From Kiritimatiellia bacterium (GTDB lineage: Bacteria; Verrucomicrobiota; Kiritimatiellia; UBA8416; JABMPJ01), in assembly GCA_029939545.1 (NCBI GenBank), contig JAOZSS010000133.1, positions 1 through 6,858 of the forward strand: 6,858 nucleotides of DNA, written 5' to 3'. Positions 6,611 through 6,858 of the stretch are shown here, in pieces (within the stretch, counting starts at the first letter, position 1; every line of letters begins with the position of its first letter). The translations under genes and the position numbers were made by a program. Below the pieces are notes generated by a model. That model saw nothing but the letters and a program-made list of their open reading frames with translations. It was not told the origin of the DNA and searched no databases.

Positions 6611-6625
6611 TTGTCGTGGGATAAT
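6598..6625 (+). promoter_or_regulatory. Sigma70-like promoter for the 40-aa gene
   Basis: TTGAAA (6598-6603) and GATAAT (6620-6625) are separated by 16 bases, close to the TTGACA-N17-TATAAT consensus. Transcription would begin near 6632, giving a leader of about 36 bases that contains the AAGAGG ribosome site. The -35 box lies inside the first codons of the oppositely oriented protease gene, so the two transcription units overlap at their 5' ends. Confidence 0.5.
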
Positions 6626-6633
6626 ACCGACAA
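6611..6633. promoter_or_regulatory. Dyad symmetry in the divergent promoter region (possible operator)
   Basis: TTGTCG (6611-6616) and CGACAA (6628-6633) form a perfect 6-base inverted repeat around an 11-base centre. The centre contains the plus-strand -10 box GATAAT and, on the minus strand, TATTAT (6626-6621), a possible -10 for the protease operon. The dyad abuts the protease ATG at 6610. A dimeric regulator here could control both directions; equally it may be a chance dyad. No regulator gene is in the window. A minus-strand promoter using TATTAT would have a poor -35 and give a nearly leaderless message. Confidence 0.35.
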
Positions 6634-6655
6634 CCGACAGCGAGGGACAGTAAGA

Positions 6656-6661
6656 AAGAGG
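6656..6661 (+). promoter_or_regulatory. Ribosome binding site of the 40-aa gene
   Basis: AAGAGG lies 6 bases before the ATG at 6668. It is the clearest Shine-Dalgarno match in this intergenic gap and is the main reason for choosing this start for so short a frame. Confidence 0.5.
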
Positions 6662-6667
6662 TTTCGA

Positions 6668-6790
6668 ATGGGACTCAGCGACAGGGATTACATGCAGGCC
6701 GACCGACCGAGACGCCGTCGTCGGTCACCTTCGGCCGGCTGGTGGGCCACGCTTCGCTTTTATATCTGGCGCGTTCTGCACCGTAGGTAG
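6668..6790 (+). CDS. Small basic, probably membrane-associated protein (40 aa), divergent from the operon
   Basis: This short gene encodes 40 residues and ends in TAG. It starts MGLSDRDYM, continues with an arginine run at about residues 14-19, and ends in an aromatic hydrophobic stretch (GWWATLRFYIWRVL, about 24-37) capped by HRR. The layout is a charged cytoplasmic start followed by one short membrane-interacting helix. Support for translation is good for its size: a Shine-Dalgarno-like AAGAGG lies 6 bases before the ATG, and a sigma70-like promoter (TTGAAA, 16-base spacer, GATAAT) lies about 40 bases upstream. A 'DRDYM' start is, from memory, common in short bacterial proteins and at the N-termini of some rhomboid-type membrane proteins, but I could not check this. 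It reads away from the Deg operon across a 57-base shared gap, so co-regulation is plausible. Function unknown. Confidence 0.6.
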   Translation: MGLSDRDYMQADRPRRRRRSPSAGWWATLRFYIWRVLHRR

Positions 6791-6804
6791 AGCTTGTCCG
6801 GCTA

Positions 6805-6858
6805 GGGTGTAACCGGTCTTCCGCTCCTGCCTGAGAGAGGAAAAACATAGAAAACAGG
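6805..6858 (-). repeat. 54-base inverted repeat, right copy, reaching the window edge
   Basis: The copy begins GGGTGTAACCGG and ends AGAAAACAGG. It matches 219-272 in reverse complement without mismatch and starts 14 bases after the stop of the 40-aa gene. Because it runs to the last base, its outer limit cannot be seen. Confidence 0.9.

Noticed and set aside
6758..6763. TATAAA on the minus strand as a promoter for the protease operon
   Set aside because: The bases at the expected -35 position read CTACGG, which does not resemble a -35 box, and it lies about 150 bases upstream inside the divergent small gene.

Overview
The window is GC-rich bacterial DNA. It is dominated by one compact operon on the minus strand (about 6610 down to 520), with a very small gene read divergently on the plus strand at the right end. 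The organism is inferred, not shown. Purine-rich intergenic repeats of the CCACGAAGG / CCACGGAGG / CGCAAAGAA kind, short overlapping genes, and a secreted Deg protease resembling the plant Deg9/Deg10 type all suggest the Planctomycetes-Verrucomicrobia-Lentisphaerae-Kiritimatiellota group. I would not name a genus. No RNA gene, CRISPR array or transposase was found.

Operon in transcription order: (1) an exported HtrA/Deg serine protease with an intact His-Asp-Ser triad and two C-terminal PDZ-type regions (6610-5090); (2) a tandem paralogue of the same length and layout whose catalytic His and Asp are gone, a pseudoprotease (5093-3600); (3) a membrane-anchored protein with a helical middle, a small beta-rich region and a charged helical tail (3603-2401); (4) a second single-span membrane-anchored protein of unknown function (2404-1235); (5) an ABC-type ATPase of the ABC-2 exporter class (1248-520). 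Genes 1/2 and 2/3 overlap by ATGA, 3/4 by GTGA, and 4/5 by 14 bases. This implies tight translational coupling and a shared envelope process. The permease expected after the ATPase is absent. The ATPase stop sits in another ATGA, but what follows is repeat DNA, so a sixth gene may have been lost.

Repeats: a 345-base element (about 1278-1622) with imperfect inverted ends and two hairpins lies in frame inside the end of gene 4. It has no stop codon in any minus-strand frame, so the gene is extended rather than broken. A perfect 54-base inverted repeat (219-272 and 6805-6858) brackets the operon, and the right copy ends exactly at the window edge. Positions 1-218 carry no gene but hold an array of GACTAAG-like heptamers about 13 bases apart.

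Right end: the 57 bases between the divergent starts (6610 and 6668) contain a dyad (TTGTCG-N11-CGACAA), and a good sigma70-like promoter for the plus-strand gene spans this gap and the first codons of gene 1. The plus-strand gene encodes a 40-residue basic, probably membrane-associated peptide beginning MGLSDRDYM.
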